Position numbers and translations under genes: made by a program. From positions 2,976,001-3,040,000 of the forward strand of contig NZ_CP029378.1 in NCBI RefSeq assembly GCF_003268675.1: a stretch of 64,000 bases of DNA, given 5' to 3'. How positions within the stretch are numbered: the first letter of the stretch is position 1; each line of letters opens with the position of its first letter. The stretch is from Streptomyces bacillaris (GTDB lineage: Bacteria > Actinomycetota > Actinomycetes > Streptomycetales > Streptomycetaceae). Below are positions 32,949 to 42,855 of this stretch, piece by piece. The notes beneath the pieces were generated by a model, which saw only the letters and a program-made list of their open reading frames with translations, searched no databases and was not told where the DNA came from.

Positions 32949-34307
32949 TCAGCCCAGCGCGGACTTGACCACATCGGCCAGCCGGCCCGCGATGGCGCGC
33001 GCCTGCTCGATGTCGGCGGCCTCGACCATCACCCGTACCAGCGGCTCCGTACCCGACTGGCGCAGCAGGACGCGGCCGGTGGAGCCCAGCTCCCGCTCCG
33101 CCTCCACGACGGCGGTGGCCAGTTCGGAGGAGGTGTTCACCCGGGACTTGTCGACGTCGGGCACGTTGATGAGGACCTGCGGCAGCCGCTGCATGACCCC
33201 GGCCAGCTCCGCCAGGCTCCGGCCGGTGGCGGCGACGCGGGCCGCGAGCATCAGGCCGGTCAGGGTGCCGTCGCCGGTCGTGGCGTGGTCCAGGACGATG
33301 ACGTGGCCGGACTGCTCGCCGCCGAGCGCGAAGCCCTCGGCCTTCATCGACTCCAGGACGTAACGGTCGCCGACCGCCGTCTGGACGAGCTGGATGCCCT
33401 CGCGCTCCATGGCGATCTTGAAGCCGAGGTTCGACATCACGGTGCCGACGACCGTGTTCCTGCGCAGCTGCCCGGCCTCGCGCATGGCGAGGGCCAGGAC
33501 GGCGAGGATCTGGTCGCCGTCGACCTCCTCGCCCGCCGCGTCCACGGCGAGGCAGCGGTCGGCGTCACCGTCATGGGCGATGCCGAGGTCGGCGCCGTGC
33601 TCGACGACGGCGGCGCGCAGCAGGTCCAGGTGGGTGGAGCCGCAGCCGTCGTTGATGTTCAGGCCGTCCGGCTCGGCGCCGATGGTGACGACCTCGGCCC
33701 CGGCCCGGGTGAACGCCTCGGGCGAGACCCGGGCGGCGGCGCCGTGCGCCTCGTCCAGGACGACCTTCAGCCCGTCGAGCCGGTTGGGGAGGACGCCGAT
33801 GAGGTGGGCGACGTAACGGTCGAAGCCTTCGGTGTAGTCGGTGACCCGGCCGACGCCCGCGCCGGTCGGGCGGTTCCACGGCTCACCGGTGCGGTGCTGC
33901 TCGTAGACCGTCTCGATCCGGTCCTCCAGCTCGTCGGCGAGCTTGTGGCCGCCGCGCGCGAAGAACTTGACGCCGTTGTCCGGCATGGCGTTGTGGCTGG
34001 CGGAGAGCATGACGCCGATGTCGGCGCCGAGCGCCCCGGTGAGGTACGCCACGGCCGGTGTCGGCAGCACGCCGACGCGCAGGACGTCCACGCCCGCGCT
34101 GGCCAGCCCGGCCACGACGGCGGCCTCCAGGAACTCTCCGGACGCCCGGGGGTCGCGGCCGACCACGGCCGTCGGGCGATGGCCCTCGAAGGTGCCCGCC
34201 TCGGCGAGTACGTGCGCCGCCGCGACCGAGAGCCCGAGCGCCAGCTCGGCCGTCAGATCAGCGTTGGCGACACCGCGCACTCCGTCCGTACCGAAGAGTC
34301 GTCCCAC
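32949..34307 (-). CDS. glmM: Phosphoglucosamine mutase
   Basis: 452 aa. It converts glucosamine-6-phosphate to glucosamine-1-phosphate, after GlmS and before GlmU in UDP-GlcNAc synthesis. The active-site phosphoserine loop is [19 protein letters not shown] (Ser about 104). The Mg-binding loop is [10 protein letters not shown] (D-x-D-x-D), the sugar loop is [10 protein letters not shown], and the phosphate-binding [14 protein letters not shown] is near the C-terminus. The N-terminus [11 protein letters not shown] is diagnostic for GlmM against other hexose phosphomutases. Normal length. It follows the rplM-rpsI operon, separated by a hairpin. Confidence 0.96.
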   Translation of the reverse strand: MGRLFGTDGVRGVANADLTAELALGLSVAAAHVLAEAGTFEGHRPTAVVGRDPRASGEFLEAAVVAGLASAGVDVLRVGVLPTPAVAYLTGALGADIGVMLSASHNAMPDNGVKFFARGGHKLADELEDRIETVYEQHRTGEPWNRPTGAGVGRVTDYTEGFDRYVAHLIGVLPNRLDGLKVVLDEAHGAAARVSPEAFTRAGAEVVTIGAEPDGLNINDGCGSTHLDLLRAAVVEHGADLGIAHDGDADRCLAVDAAGEEVDGDQILAVLALAMREAGQLRRNTVVGTVMSNLGFKIAMEREGIQLVQTAVGDRYVLESMKAEGFALGGEQSGHVIVLDHATTGDGTLTGLMLAARVAATGRSLAELAGVMQRLPQVLINVPDVDKSRVNTSSELATAVVEAERELGSTGRVLLRQSGTEPLVRVMVEAADIEQARAIAGRLADVVKSALG

Positions 34308-34511
34308 TGGTGTCCTCCGAAGTGCTCAGAACCACAAAAATCAAAGCAAAGCGAAACTCAGCAACCACAGCTACAACTACAAGAACAGCAAAGAGGCCGG
34401 GCAGGCGGCATGACGCGCCTCACGCGCCAGAGGTAGCAGCGTGCGGGCCGATGAACGTCTCAACGCCTGAACGTCTCATGCCGTTATACGCCTGCGGGGC
34501 CCGATAAACGA

Positions 34512-34546
34512 ACGCCCCAGCAGCACGGAGTGTGCCGCCGGGGCGT
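34512..34546 (-). terminator. Probable terminator of the rplM-rpsI operon
   Basis: ACGCCCC ... GGGGCGT forms the base and GCAC-GGAGT-GTGC the top of a two-part hairpin, beginning 30 bp downstream of the rpsI stop. The internal loop makes it weaker than others in the window. Confidence 0.65.
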
Positions 34547-34575
34547 ACGTGTGGTGCAGACGGAGCAGGCGATAT

Positions 34576-35103
34576 TTAGCGCTTGCTGTACTGCGGGGCC
34601 TTGCGGGCCTTCTTGAGACCGGCCTTCTTGCGCTCGACCGCACGGTCGTCGCGGGAGAGGAAGCCGGCCTTCTTCAGGGTCGGACGGTTGTTGTCCACGT
34701 CCGCCTCGTTCAGCGCGCGGGCCACGCCGAGGCGCAGGGCGCCGGCCTGGCCGGAGACGCCGCCACCCGAGATACGGGCGATGACGTCGTAGCGGCCGTC
34801 GAGCTCGAGCACCTTGAAGGGCTCGTTGACTTCCTGCTGGTGCACCTTGTTGGGGAAGTAGTCCTCAAGGGTGCGACCGTTGATCTTCCACTTGCCGGTG
34901 CCCGGAACGATCCGGACGCGGGCGATGGCGTTCTTGCGACGGCCCAGGCCGGCGGCGGGCTGCGGGTCACCGAAGCGGCCCGCGAGGGACTCGCTGGTGT
35001 ACTCGCCCTCGACGGGAACCTCGGACTCGAAGGTGGTCACCTCGGCGAAGGTCTCCTCGCCCTCGGTGCCCTCGACGGGGTTCTCAACAGTGGTCTCGGC
35101 CAC
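34576..35103 (-). CDS. rpsI: 30S ribosomal protein S9
   Basis: 175 aa. The conserved S9 core begins at about residue 49 ([20 protein letters not shown]) and ends with the family tail KAPQYSKR, whose C-terminal Lys-Arg reaches the P-site t[22 protein letters not shown] is the other signature. The preceding acidic extension ([20 protein letters not shown] and on), about 45 residues long, is common in actinobacterial S9. Second gene of the rplM-rpsI operon, 44 bp after rplM. Confidence 0.97.
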   Translation of the reverse strand: MAETTVENPVEGTEGEETFAEVTTFESEVPVEGEYTSESLAGRFGDPQPAAGLGRRKNAIARVRIVPGTGKWKINGRTLEDYFPNKVHQQEVNEPFKVLELDGRYDVIARISGGGVSGQAGALRLGVARALNEADVDNNRPTLKKAGFLSRDDRAVERKKAGLKKARKAPQYSKR

Positions 35104-35147
35104 GATTCTCCTCAGATCTTTCTGTACGTCTTAGGGGGTGGCCGGAA

Positions 35148-35591
35148 CTACTGCGCGACCTGGGTGATCTCGAACGGGACCGGCTGCTGGGCAGCGTGCG
35201 GGTGCTGGTCGCCCGCGTAGACCTTGAGCTTCGAGAGCATCTGACGGCCCAGGGTGTTCTTGGGGATCATGCCCTTGATGGCCTTCTCGACGGCCTTCTC
35301 GGGGTTCTTCGCGAGAAGCTCGTCGTAGCGCACCGAACGGAGACCGCCCGGGAAGCCCGAGTGGCGGTACGCCATCTTCTGGGTCTTCTTGTTACCCGAC
35401 AGGTGAACCTTGTCGGCGTTGATGATGATGACGAAGTCGCCCATGTCCATGTGGGGGGCGTAGATCGCCTTGTGCTTGCCTCGGAGGAGGTTGGCAGCCG
35501 TGGTGGCCAGACGCCCCAGGACGATGTCCTGAGCGTCGATGATGTGCCACTGGCGAGTGACATCGCCGGGCTTGGGGCTGTACGTACGCAC
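35148..35591 (-). CDS. rplM: 50S ribosomal protein L13
   Basis: 147 aa from a GTG with GAAGG 7 nt upstream ([20 protein letters not shown]). Signatures are [38 protein letters not shown] and [21 protein letters not shown]13 is an early-assembly protein of the large subunit that binds 23S rRNA. It is first in the two-gene unit with rpsI, the usual bacterial pairing. A good promoter lies about 190 bp upstream. Confidence 0.97.
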   Translation of the reverse strand: MRTYSPKPGDVTRQWHIIDAQDIVLGRLATTAANLLRGKHKAIYAPHMDMGDFVIIINADKVHLSGNKKTQKMAYRHSGFPGGLRSVRYDELLAKNPEKAVEKAIKGMIPKNTLGRQMLSKLKVYAGDQHPHAAQQPVPFEITQVAQ

Positions 35592-35776
35592 TTCGTAGCC
35601 TTCGCTTCTTCAGTGGATGAGGTCCAGACACATGGCACCCCTGAAGCGATCATGCAGCTGGGGCTCACAATGCCGGGAACGCTGCCCGTATGCGAGCCAC
35701 TGGTAACTGCTCCAGAGAACCTACGTATGGGCCCTGAGTGCCACAGGGGCACGGCCGATACGCATAACAAACGTCG

Positions 35777-35806
35777 AGACTACCCGCCCCGCCCCACACG
35801 GGTCAA
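35777..35806 (-). promoter_or_regulatory. Promoter for rplM-rpsI
   Basis: On the minus strand, TTGACC (35806-35801), an 18-bp spacer and TAGTCT (35782-35777) form a good vegetative (HrdB-type) promoter. Transcription would begin near 35770 and give a leader of about 180 nt before the rplM GTG. Confidence 0.65.
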
Positions 35807-35841
35807 AACGCCTCCGCCCGCCTCCGGCCAGGCCGCGCCTC

Positions 35842-35897
35842 TCCAGCCCCGCCGGCGTTTGAGGCGCGGGGGCCCGGGGGGGCAGCGCCCCCGCAAC
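35842..35897. repeat. Streptomyces dispersed repeat (CCCCGCCGGCGTTTGAGG element)
   Basis: Contains CAGCCCCGCCGGCGTTTGAG followed by a GC-rich arm, GCGGGGG ... GCCCCCGC. I recognise this as an intergenic element found many times in Streptomyces chromosomes, often after genes. It lies past the 3' end of the ABC-F gene and can fold, so it may act as a terminator. Copy number cannot be judged from one window. Confidence 0.65.
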
Positions 35898-35972
35898 GGC
35901 GCCGCACGGCACAACGCACCGCACCACCCCCACCCGACCGCGAGGCCACACCCACCCCGCCGACCGCCAAGG

Positions 35973-37592
35973 TCACCGCACCCGGTCCACCCGCCGCTCG
36001 TCCCACACCGGCTCCGCCGTCTCCCGTACGACCCCGTCCGACCCGAAGACCAGATACCGGTCGAAGGACTTCGCGAACCACCGGTCGTGCGTGACGGCCA
36101 TCACCGTGCCGTCGTACACCTCAAGCCCGTCCTGCAGCGCCTCCGCCGACTCCAGGTCCAGGTTGTCCGTCGGCTCGTCCAGCAGCAGCGCCGTCGTCCC
36201 CGCCAGCTCCAGCAGCAGGATCTGGAACCGCGCCTGCTGCCCACCCGAGAGCCGCTCGAACGCCTGGTCCCCCTGCCGCTCCAGCTCGTACCGCCGCAGC
36301 ACCCCCATCGCCCCGCCCCGGTCCTTGGCGTGCTCGGACCAGAGGATCTCCACCAGGGTCTTCCCCAGCAGCTCCGGGTGCGCGTGGGTCTGCGCGAAGT
36401 GCCCGGGCACGACCCGCGCCCCGAGCTTCCACTCCCCCGTGTGCGCCACCGGCTCCCCCGCCAGCAGCCGCAGGAAGTGCGACTTGCCCGACCCGTTGGA
36501 GCCGAGGACCGCGACGCGCTCCCCGTAATAGATCTCCAGGTCGAACGGCTTCATCAGGCCGGTCAGCTCCAGGCCCTTGCAGGTCACCGCCCGCACCCCG
36601 GTCCGCCCACCGCGCAGCCGCATCCGGATGTCCTGCTCACGCGGCGGCTCCGGCGGCGGGCCCGCCTCCTCGAACTTCTTGAAGCGGGTCTGCATCGCGT
36701 GGTAGCGGTTGGCCATGTCGGGGCTGTTCGCCGCCTGCTGCCGCATCCGCAGGACGAGCGCCTTCAGCCGGGCGTGCTCCTCCTGCCAGCGCCGCAGCAG
36801 TTCCTCGAACCGCGCGAACCGCTCCTTGCGGGCCTCGTGGTAGGTGGCGAAGCCCCCGCCGTGCACCCACACATCGCTGCCCGCCGGGCTCGGCTCCACG
36901 CTGACGATCTTCTCGGCGGCCCGGGAGAGCAGCTCGCGGTCGTGGGAGACGAAGAGGACCGTCTTACGGGTCTCCTTGAGCTTCTCCTCCAGCCACCGCT
37001 TGCCGGGGACGTCCAGATAGTTGTCCGGCTCGTCCAGGAGCAGCACCTCATCCGGCCCGCGCAGCAGCGCCTCCAGGACCAGCCGTTTCTGCTCACCGCC
37101 GCTGAGCGTGCGCACCGCGCGCCACTGCGCCTTCTCGTACGGGACGCCCAGCGCGGCCATGGTGCACATGTCCCAGACCGTCTCGGCCTCGTACCCGCGC
37201 GCCTCGGCCCAGTCGCTGAGCGCCTGCGCGTACGCCATCTGCGCGGCCTCGTCGTCGACGGTGAGGATCTTCTCCTCGGCCGCGTCGACCGCCTTCGCCG
37301 CCTCCCGGATGCGCGGCTGCGACACCGACACCAGCAGGTCCCGTACGGTCCGCTCGTCCCGCACCGAGCCCACGAACTGCGGCATCACGCCGAGCCCGCC
37401 GCTCACCGAGACCGTGCCGCCGTGCGGCTGGAGCTCGCCCGCCAGCAGCCGCAGCAGGGTGGTCTTGCCCGCCCCGTTCGCCCCGACGAGGGCGACCACG
37501 GCTCCGTCGGCCACCCGGAAGGAGGCGTCGCCGAGCAGCACCCGCCCGTCCGGTAGGTAGTACTCCAGGTGGCCTGCTTCGAGATGTCCCAT
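35973..37592 (-). CDS. ABC-F family ATPase
   Basis: 539 aa from ATG at 37592 (MGHLEAGHLEYYLPDGRVLL); ATG at 37601 and GTG at 37607 are alternatives. There are two ATPase domains and no membrane segments, as in ABC-F translation factors. Domain 1: VGANGAGKTTLLRLLAG, TLSGGEQKRLVLEALLRG, VLLLDEPDNYLDVPG. Domain 2: LGSNGSGKSHFLRLLAG, LSGGQQARFQILLLELAG, LLLDEPTDNLDLES. The linker (about 245-320) is charged and helical (RFEELLRRWQEEHARLKALV). These proteins act on the ribosome; some protect it against antibiotics. The first Walker B is followed by D rather than the common T (DEPD for DEPT). A TGACAAT 7 nt upstream suggests leaderless translation. Confidence 0.88.
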   Translation of the reverse strand: MGHLEAGHLEYYLPDGRVLLGDASFRVADGAVVALVGANGAGKTTLLRLLAGELQPHGGTVSVSGGLGVMPQFVGSVRDERTVRDLLVSVSQPRIREAAKAVDAAEEKILTVDDEAAQMAYAQALSDWAEARGYEAETVWDMCTMAALGVPYEKAQWRAVRTLSGGEQKRLVLEALLRGPDEVLLLDEPDNYLDVPGKRWLEEKLKETRKTVLFVSHDRELLSRAAEKIVSVEPSPAGSDVWVHGGGFATYHEARKERFARFEELLRRWQEEHARLKALVLRMRQQAANSPDMANRYHAMQTRFKKFEEAGPPPEPPREQDIRMRLRGGRTGVRAVTCKGLELTGLMKPFDLEIYYGERVAVLGSNGSGKSHFLRLLAGEPVAHTGEWKLGARVVPGHFAQTHAHPELLGKTLVEILWSEHAKDRGGAMGVLRRYELERQGDQAFERLSGGQQARFQILLLELAGTTALLLDEPTDNLDLESAEALQDGLEVYDGTVMAVTHDRWFAKSFDRYLVFGSDGVVRETAEPVWDERRVDRVR

Positions 37593-37704
37593 ACCGAGCA
37601 TTGTCACGGGCGGCGAAGCGATGGCCCAACCGGTTTACGACGACGGACCGCCCGGTTCGCGGAGGCCGCGTCTTCCGTCGGACGGCACCCCCTAGGATTC
37701 GCGC

Positions 37705-38553
37705 ATGAGTTCATGGCAAGGGGGGCCCTCCTGGGGGCCAGGGGACAACGGAACTCCGGACTGGGCCGCGCTGGCCGAGCAGTCGGCCGCACGCGCCCGC
37801 CGCAGGCGGTGGCTGATGATCGGCGGCGGGGTGCTGGCCACCGCGCTCGTCGGCGCGATCGTGGCCACCGCCGTGGTCACCACGGGCGGCGACAAGGGCG
37901 ATCCGGGCAACAACGCGAGCAAGCTGCCGGCACCGGCCGACCTCCCCGAGGACACATCGGCGCCCGCGCCCTCCTTCTCGTCGGTGGCACCGCCGCCCCC
38001 GCCGGACCCGAAGGAGTACATATCCAGCGCCGACAAGGACAAGGCGCCGATCACCGTCGACGGCTTCTTCCCCGGCGAGAAGCTCGCCATGGGCGACCGC
38101 GTGCACATCAAGGGCGCCACGGGCAGCACCACCGACTGCGCGACCGGCACCCAGGGGGCCCTGGGCGCGGTCCTCAAGAACAACGGCTGTGAGCAGCTCA
38201 TCCGCGCGACCTACCGCAAGGAGGGGGTGGCCGTCACCGTCGGCATCGCGGTCTTCGACACCGAGGCGCGGGCCAAGAAGACGGTCGACCAGGCCTCGGG
38301 CGGCCTCGCCTCCCTCAGCGGCGCGGGCGTCCCGACGTTCTGCCGCGGCGGTACGGTCTGCCGCCGCACCACCAACTCCTACGGGCGCTACGCCTACTTC
38401 ACCGTCGGCGGCTTCACCGACGGCACCCGTGTCACCACCCAGGACAAGGACGTCTTCGCGGTCGGCGACGACCTGACGAACTTCGTCTTCCGCCAGATCC
38501 GCCAGCGCGGCCAGGTCCAGGCCTCCGAGGCCGCGGCGGAACCGGCCCAGTAG
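37705..38553 (+). CDS. Membrane-anchored hypothetical protein with extracytoplasmic domain
   Basis: 282 aa. Cytosolic residues 1-35 end in RARRRRW, a single membrane helix follows (about 36-60: LMIGGGVLATALVGAIVATA), then a disordered Pro/Ser/Ala spacer (to about 105). The outer domain has four Cys (DCATG, NNGCEQ, TFCRGG, VCRRTT) that can form disulfides, and the segments LIRATYRKEGVAVTVGIAVF and RYAYFTVGGFTDGTRV. I do not recognise it; the domain may be a binding module. The start is probably leaderless: TAGGAT lies 6 nt before the ATG and there is no RBS. Divergent from the ABC-F gene. Confidence 0.8.
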   Translation: MSSWQGGPSWGPGDNGTPDWAALAEQSAARARRRRWLMIGGGVLATALVGAIVATAVVTTGGDKGDPGNNASKLPAPADLPEDTSAPAPSFSSVAPPPPPDPKEYISSADKDKAPITVDGFFPGEKLAMGDRVHIKGATGSTTDCATGTQGALGAVLKNNGCEQLIRATYRKEGVAVTVGIAVFDTEARAKKTVDQASGGLASLSGAGVPTFCRGGTVCRRTTNSYGRYAYFTVGGFTDGTRVTTQDKDVFAVGDDLTNFVFRQIRQRGQVQASEAAAEPAQ

Positions 38554-38653
38554 AAGACTGATCCAGCCGGCCCGCACCACAAAGCCGGGGCCGCGGCAGT
38601 TGACCGCCCGGCCTCGGCCCCTCGTCGCCTCCGCCCCTCGATGCCTCAGCCCC

Positions 38654-39517
38654 TCAGCAGCACCCCGCGCCCCCCGGCAACGTCCGTACGTTCCGGGCCT
38701 CCCGGGCACGCGCGGCCAGCAACTCGTCCGCCGGGTACGCCACTTCCTCCAGCGTCAGCCCGTGCGGCCGCACCACGTGCACCGCGGGGTCGCGCACCTT
38801 CGCCGCCAGCACCTCGGCGGGCCAGGCGGCCGGGCGCCGCCCGTCGCCCACGAAGAGCGCGGCCCCGATCAGCGCCCGCACCATGTTGTGGCAGAACGCG
38901 TCCGCCTGCACGGTCGCGGTGAGGACTCCGGAGCCCGGGTCCCGTACCCAACTCAGCTTCTGGAGCGTGCGGATGGTGGTCGCGCCCTCGCGCTTCTTGC
39001 AGTACGCGGCGAAGTCGTGCTCGCCCACGATCGGCGCGGCCGCCTCGTTCATGGCGTCCACGTCCAACGGCCGGTCGTGCCACAGCACATGACCGCGCGT
39101 CAGCGGGTCCACCCCGCCCGGCCGGTCGCCCACCCGGTAGGCGTACCGCCGCCAGAGCGCGGAGAAGCGGGCGTTGAACCCGGCCGGGGCGGGGGCCGCG
39201 CGCCAGATCCGTACGTCCTGCGGAAGCCGCCCCGCCAGCCGCCGCAGCAGCTTCTCCTCGTGCTCCGCCCACACCGCCTCCGGCAGGTCCACATGGGCCA
39301 CCTGCCCCCGCGCGTGCACCCCGGCGTCCGTACGGCCCGCCACCGTCAGGTCGTAGGTCACCGCCGACCGGGTCACGGTCCGCAGCGCGTCCTCGATCTC
39401 GCCCTGCACCGTGCGCCGGCCGGTCTGCTTCGCCCAGCCGGAGAAGTCCTTGCCGTCGTAGGCCAGGTCCAGCCGCACCCGGACGAACCCGGGCTCCGCC
39501 TCGTCACTCACCCGCAC
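38654..39517 (-). CDS. truA: tRNA pseudouridine synthase A (positions 38-40)
   Basis: 287 aa. It modifies uridines 38-40 of the tRNA anticodon stem. The catalytic Asp is in [20 protein letters not shown] (about residue 62), and [20 protein letters not shown] at the start plus the late [20 protein letters not shown] are family features. Length is near the usual 260-290. It lies downstream of rplQ, a common position, but a hairpin lies between them, so it may depend on readthrough or its own promoter. Confidence 0.95.
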   Translation of the reverse strand: MRVSDEAEPGFVRVRLDLAYDGKDFSGWAKQTGRRTVQGEIEDALRTVTRSAVTYDLTVAGRTDAGVHARGQVAHVDLPEAVWAEHEEKLLRRLAGRLPQDVRIWRAAPAPAGFNARFSALWRRYAYRVGDRPGGVDPLTRGHVLWHDRPLDVDAMNEAAAPIVGEHDFAAYCKKREGATTIRTLQKLSWVRDPGSGVLTATVQADAFCHNMVRALIGAALFVGDGRRPAAWPAEVLAAKVRDPAVHVVRPHGLTLEEVAYPADELLAARAREARNVRTLPGGAGCC

Positions 39518-39543
39518 ATCTCCTCATCCACCTGGTCAGCGAA

Positions 39544-39581
39544 ACGGGCCCGCACCGCCCCGAAGGGTGATGCGGGCCCGT
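39544..39581 (-). terminator. Terminator after rplQ
   Basis: ACGGGCCCGCA / TGCGGGCCCGT is a perfect 11-bp stem with a 16-nt loop, 20 bp downstream of the rplQ stop and before truA. Confidence 0.8.
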
Positions 39582-39600
39582 CCCGTGGTCCTCAGAACGC

Positions 39601-40119
39601 TCAGGCGTCCTTGGACTCCTCGTCGGCCTTCTCGACCGGCTTGGCGTCCTCGACGGCCTCGGTGGACTCGGCCGCGGGGGCCTCCTCCTTCTTGAGGGCG
39701 TCTTCCTTGACCGCGCGCTTCGTGGCGGCCTCGGCCTCACCGGTGGCCTGCTGGGCCACGGTCAGCGCCTCGACCAGCTCGATGACGGCCATCGGGGCGT
39801 TGTCGCCACGACGGTTGCCGATCTTGGTGATACGGGTGTAACCACCGGGGCGGTTCTCGTACCGGGGCGCGATCTCGGTGAAGAGCGTGTGGACGACGCT
39901 CTTGTCCGTGATCGTCTGGAGCACCAGGCGACGGTTGTGGATGTCGCCCTTCTTCGCCTTGGTGACGAGGCGCTCGGCGACGGGGCGCAGGCGGCGGGCC
40001 TTGGCCTCGGTCGTCGTGATGCGGCCGTGCTCGAACAGCGACTTCGCCAGGTTCGCGAGAAGCAGCTTCTCGTGAGCGGCGCTACCGCCGAAACGGGCTC
40101 CCTTGGTGGGACGCGGCAT
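39601..40119 (-). CDS. rplQ: 50S ribosomal protein L17
   Basis: 172 aa from the ATG at 40119 behind AAGGAGAATCACC; an open frame upstream to 40143 has no RBS. The conserved part is [40 protein letters not shown] and [20 protein letters not shown] (to about 120). A Lys/Glu/Ala-rich tail of about 45 residues ([20 protein letters not shown]) follows, as in other actinobacteria. Last gene of the infA-rpmJ-rpsM-rpsK-rpoA-rplQ unit. Confidence 0.97.
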   Translation of the reverse strand: MPRPTKGARFGGSAAHEKLLLANLAKSLFEHGRITTTEAKARRLRPVAERLVTKAKKGDIHNRRLVLQTITDKSVVHTLFTEIAPRYENRPGGYTRITKIGNRRGDNAPMAVIELVEALTVAQQATGEAEAATKRAVKEDALKKEEAPAAESTEAVEDAKPVEKADEESKDA

Positions 40120-40212
40120 GGTGATTCTCCTTGTGTGCTGCACCGGCCGTATCAGGTACCGGTGTCAGTTCCCGTGCGGCGGACGCCTCACGGAAGTCGT
40201 ACGGGGTGGTGC

Positions 40213-41235
40213 TCAGTACTGCTCGGTCTCCACGAAACCGGCGTCCGCGTCGTCGTCGGCACCGAAGGCGTCGGCGGCGGCGGTCGGGTCGAAGCCGGGA
40301 GGCGAGTCCTTCAGCGCGAGGCCCATACCGGCCAGCTTCGCCTTGACCTCGTCGATCGACTTGGCACCGAAGTTGCGGATGTCGAGCAGGTCCGCCTCGG
40401 AGCGGGCCACCAGCTCGCCCACCGAGTGGATGCCCTCGCGCTTGAGGCAGTTGTACGAGCGGACGGTGAGCTCCAGCTCCTCGATCGGCAGAGCCAGATC
40501 GGCGGCGAGAGCGGCGTCCGTCGGGGACGGGCCCATGTCGATGCCCTCGGCGTCGATGTTGAGCTCGCGCGCCAGACCGAACAGCTCGACCAGGGTCTTG
40601 CCGGCCGACGCCATGGCGTCACGGGGACGCATGGCCTGCTTGGTCTCGACGTCGACGATCAGCTTGTCGAAGTCGGTGCGCTGCTCGACACGGGTCGCCT
40701 CGACCTTGTACGTGACCTTGAGCACCGGCGAGTAGATGGAGTCGACCGGGATCCGGCCGATCTCCTGGCCCACCTGCTTGTTCTGGACGGCGGAGACGTA
40801 GCCGCGACCGCGCTCGACGGTCAGCTCCATCTCCAGCTTGCCCTTGCCGTTGAGCGTGGCGAGGACGAGGTCCGGGTTGTGCACCTCGACACCGGCCGGG
40901 GGCGCGATGTCGGCGGCGGTGACCAGACCCGGGCCCTGCTTGCGCAGGTACATCACGACGGGCTCGTCGTGCTCCGAGGAGACGACCAGCTGCTTGATGT
41001 TGAGGATGAGGTCGGTGACGTCCTCCTTGACGCCCGGCACGGTGGTGAACTCGTGCAGGACACCGTCGATCCGGATGCTGGTGACAGCGGCACCGGGGAT
41101 CGAGGAGAGGAGGGTACGGCGCAGGGAGTTGCCGAGGGTGTAGCCGAAGCCCGGCTCCAGCGGCTCGATCACGAACCGGGAGCGGAACTCGTCGACGACC
41201 TCTTCGGTCAGCGACGGACGCTGAGCGATAAGCAT
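40213..41235 (-). CDS. rpoA: DNA-directed RNA polymerase subunit alpha
   Basis: 340 aa. Start [20 protein letters not shown]. The N-terminal domain (to about 230) drives assembly: [40 protein letters not shown]. The C-terminal domain (about 250-315) contacts promoter UP elements and activators: [55 protein letters not shown]. The acidic tail ([14 protein letters not shown]) is usual in Streptomyces. 138 bp separate it from rpsK and 93 bp from rplQ, wider spacing than elsewhere in the cluster. Confidence 0.98.
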   Translation of the reverse strand: MLIAQRPSLTEEVVDEFRSRFVIEPLEPGFGYTLGNSLRRTLLSSIPGAAVTSIRIDGVLHEFTTVPGVKEDVTDLILNIKQLVVSSEHDEPVVMYLRKQGPGLVTAADIAPPAGVEVHNPDLVLATLNGKGKLEMELTVERGRGYVSAVQNKQVGQEIGRIPVDSIYSPVLKVTYKVEATRVEQRTDFDKLIVDVETKQAMRPRDAMASAGKTLVELFGLARELNIDAEGIDMGPSPTDAALAADLALPIEELELTVRSYNCLKREGIHSVGELVARSEADLLDIRNFGAKSIDEVKAKLAGMGLALKDSPPGFDPTAAADAFGADDDADAGFVETEQY

Positions 41236-41373
41236 GGGGTGTGTCCTTCAGTCGTGGGCACCCACTATTTGATGCCCGACAGATGTAACAAGGGTACGGG
41301 CGGTACGCCCCTTTCGAGGCGCACCGCCCGGACCCGGCGCTACTGTCGCGCGACCGTCACCGGCCGCGACGGA

Positions 41374-41778
41374 TCAGACGCGGCGACGCTTCGGCGGACG
41401 GCAGCCGTTGTGCGGCGTCGGGGTGACGTCCTGGATCGAGCCGACCTCGAGGCCGGTGGCCTGGAGGGAGCGGATCGCGGTCTCGCGGCCGGAGCCGGGA
41501 CCCTTGACGAAGACGTCGACCTTGCGCATGCCGTGCTCCTGCGCGCGGCGGGCGGCCGACTCGGCGGCCATCTGCGCGGCGAAGGGGGTGGACTTGCGCG
41601 AGCCCTTGAAGCCGACGTGGCCGGCGGAGGCCCAGGAGATCACGTTGCCCGAGGGGTCCGTGATCGAGACGATGGTGTTGTTGAACGTGCTCTTGATGTG
41701 CGCGTGGCCGTGAGCGACGTTCTTCTTTTCCTTGCGACGCACCTTCTTGGCTGCGCCCTGACGACCCTTGGGGGGCAT
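41374..41778 (-). CDS. rpsK: 30S ribosomal protein S11
   Basis: 134 aa, [20 protein letters not shown] at the start. Signatures are [60 protein letters not shown] and the C-terminal [19 protein letters not shown]11 sits on the small-subunit platform near the mRNA exit. It follows rpsM after 105 bp, in the same unit as rpoA. Confidence 0.98.
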   Translation of the reverse strand: MPPKGRQGAAKKVRRKEKKNVAHGHAHIKSTFNNTIVSITDPSGNVISWASAGHVGFKGSRKSTPFAAQMAAESAARRAQEHGMRKVDVFVKGPGSGRETAIRSLQATGLEVGSIQDVTPTPHNGCRPPKRRRV

Positions 41779-41883
41779 GTCTTGACTCCAGATGGAGAGG
41801 GGAGGTGATCGGTCCTACAGCGAAGACCGCTGGTTGCTGCGGGTTCCGGGAGAACCGGAGGTCCGCAGTGCGTCCGCTGAGGA

Positions 41884-42264
41884 CTACTTCTTGCCCGGCT
41901 TCTTCTTACCGGCGATGGCGCGACGCGGGCCCTTGCGGGTACGAGCGTTCGTGCTGGTGCGCTGACCGTGGACCGGCAGACCACGACGGTGCCGGATGCC
42001 CTGGTAGCAGCCGATCTCGACCTTGCGGCGGATGTCGGCCTGGATCTCGCGACGGAGGTCACCCTCGGTGCGGAGGTTGGCGTCCACGTACTCGCGGATC
42101 TTGACCAGGTCCTCTTCGGCCAGGTCACGAACGCGGGTGTTCGGGTTCACGCCGGTGGTGGCGAGGATCTCCTTGGACCGGGTGCGCCCGATACCGAAGA
42201 CGTAGGTGAGGGCAACCTCCACGCGCTTTTCGCGCGGGATGTCAACACCTGAAACGCGTGCCAT
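41884..42264 (-). CDS. rpsM: 30S ribosomal protein S13
   Basis: 126 aa. [47 protein letters not shown]-like [20 protein letters not shown] and the basic tail [12 protein letters not shown] identify S13, which bridges the subunits and touches the P-site tRNA. A 310-nt span separates it from infA, with rpmJ inside; the 195-bp gap between rpmJ and rpsM can fold (GCAGTGCC ... GGGCACTGC long-range pairing and CCACC ... GGTGG). Confidence 0.98.
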   Translation of the reverse strand: MARVSGVDIPREKRVEVALTYVFGIGRTRSKEILATTGVNPNTRVRDLAEEDLVKIREYVDANLRTEGDLRREIQADIRRKVEIGCYQGIRHRRGLPVHGQRTSTNARTRKGPRRAIAGKKKPGKK

Positions 42265-42459
42265 TCAATGGCTCCAGTTGTTAGATCGGGGGTCTTCCGC
42301 AGTGCCGCTCCCGACCGCCGACCACCCGCTGGGAGTGGTGGTACGTCCGGGTCCCCGGCCCCCGCCGGAGGTGTCGTCAGCCGTGGCTTGGACGGGCACT
42401 GCGTATGTACGTGATTACGTGCGTCGCGCGAAGAACTGCGAGATGCAGGCGGTCGTGCG

Positions 42460-42573
42460 TCAGCCCTGGCGCTGCTTGTGGCGCAGGTTGTCGCAGATGA
42501 CCATGACCCGACCGTGGCGGCGGATCACCTTGCACTTGTCGCAGATCTTCTTGACGCTCGGCTTGACCTTCAT
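42460..42573 (-). CDS. rpmJ: 50S ribosomal protein L36
   Basis: 37 aa, [20 protein letters not shown] at the start and ending [11 protein letters not shown]. It has the zinc-ribbon ligands of the C+ form (C-x2-C, then C and H in ICDNLRH), so it is the zinc-binding paralogue rather than the zinc-free one. It binds 23S rRNA near the L6 and L13 neighbourhood. Found in its standard position between infA (60 bp upstream) and rpsM. Too short for ordinary ORF cut-offs. Confidence 0.97.
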   Translation of the reverse strand: MKVKPSVKKICDKCKVIRRHGRVMVICDNLRHKQRQG

Positions 42574-42633
42574 GGGATGTCAGGTTCTCCGGGTCAGTGC
42601 CATCACCGCGCCGAAGCGGGGTGGGGGCAAGAT

Positions 42634-42855
42634 CTACTTGTAGCGGTAGACGATCCGGCCACGCGTGAGGTCGTACGGAGAGAGCTCCACCACAACCCGG
42701 TCATCGGGGAGGATACGGATGTAGTGCATCCGCATCTTGCCGCTGATGTGCGCCAGGACCTTGTGACCGTTCTGGAGCTCCACCTTGAACATTGCGTTCG
42801 GGAGGGACTCGATCACGGTGCCCTCAATCTCGATGGCACCTTGCTTCTTGGCCAC
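42634..42855 (-). CDS. infA: Translation initiation factor IF-1
   Basis: 73 aa, normal length. The whole protein is one S1/OB-fold domain: [40 protein letters not shown] and [22 protein letters not shown]-1 occupies the A site during initiation. It is the first gene of the infA to rplQ unit, with a probable promoter about 95 bp upstream; the map gene ends 234 bp upstream. Confidence 0.98.
   Translation of the reverse strand: MAKKQGAIEIEGTVIESLPNAMFKVELQNGHKVLAHISGKMRMHYIRILPDDRVVVELSPYDLTRGRIVYRYK

Larger units (their letters stand above)
35592..35972. other. 381-bp intergenic region upstream of rplM
   Basis: Both flanking genes are on the minus strand. The half next to rplM is the operon leader and promoter, distinctly less GC-rich than the surroundings (about 35600-35806). 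The half next to the ABC-F gene is very GC-rich and holds a Streptomyces-type dispersed repeat (35842-35897). No gene seen. Confidence 0.7.

Noticed and set aside
35196..37556. 786-codon plus-strand frame across rplM and the ABC-F gene
   Set aside because: Antisense to two well-identified genes and has no RBS or recognisable domain.
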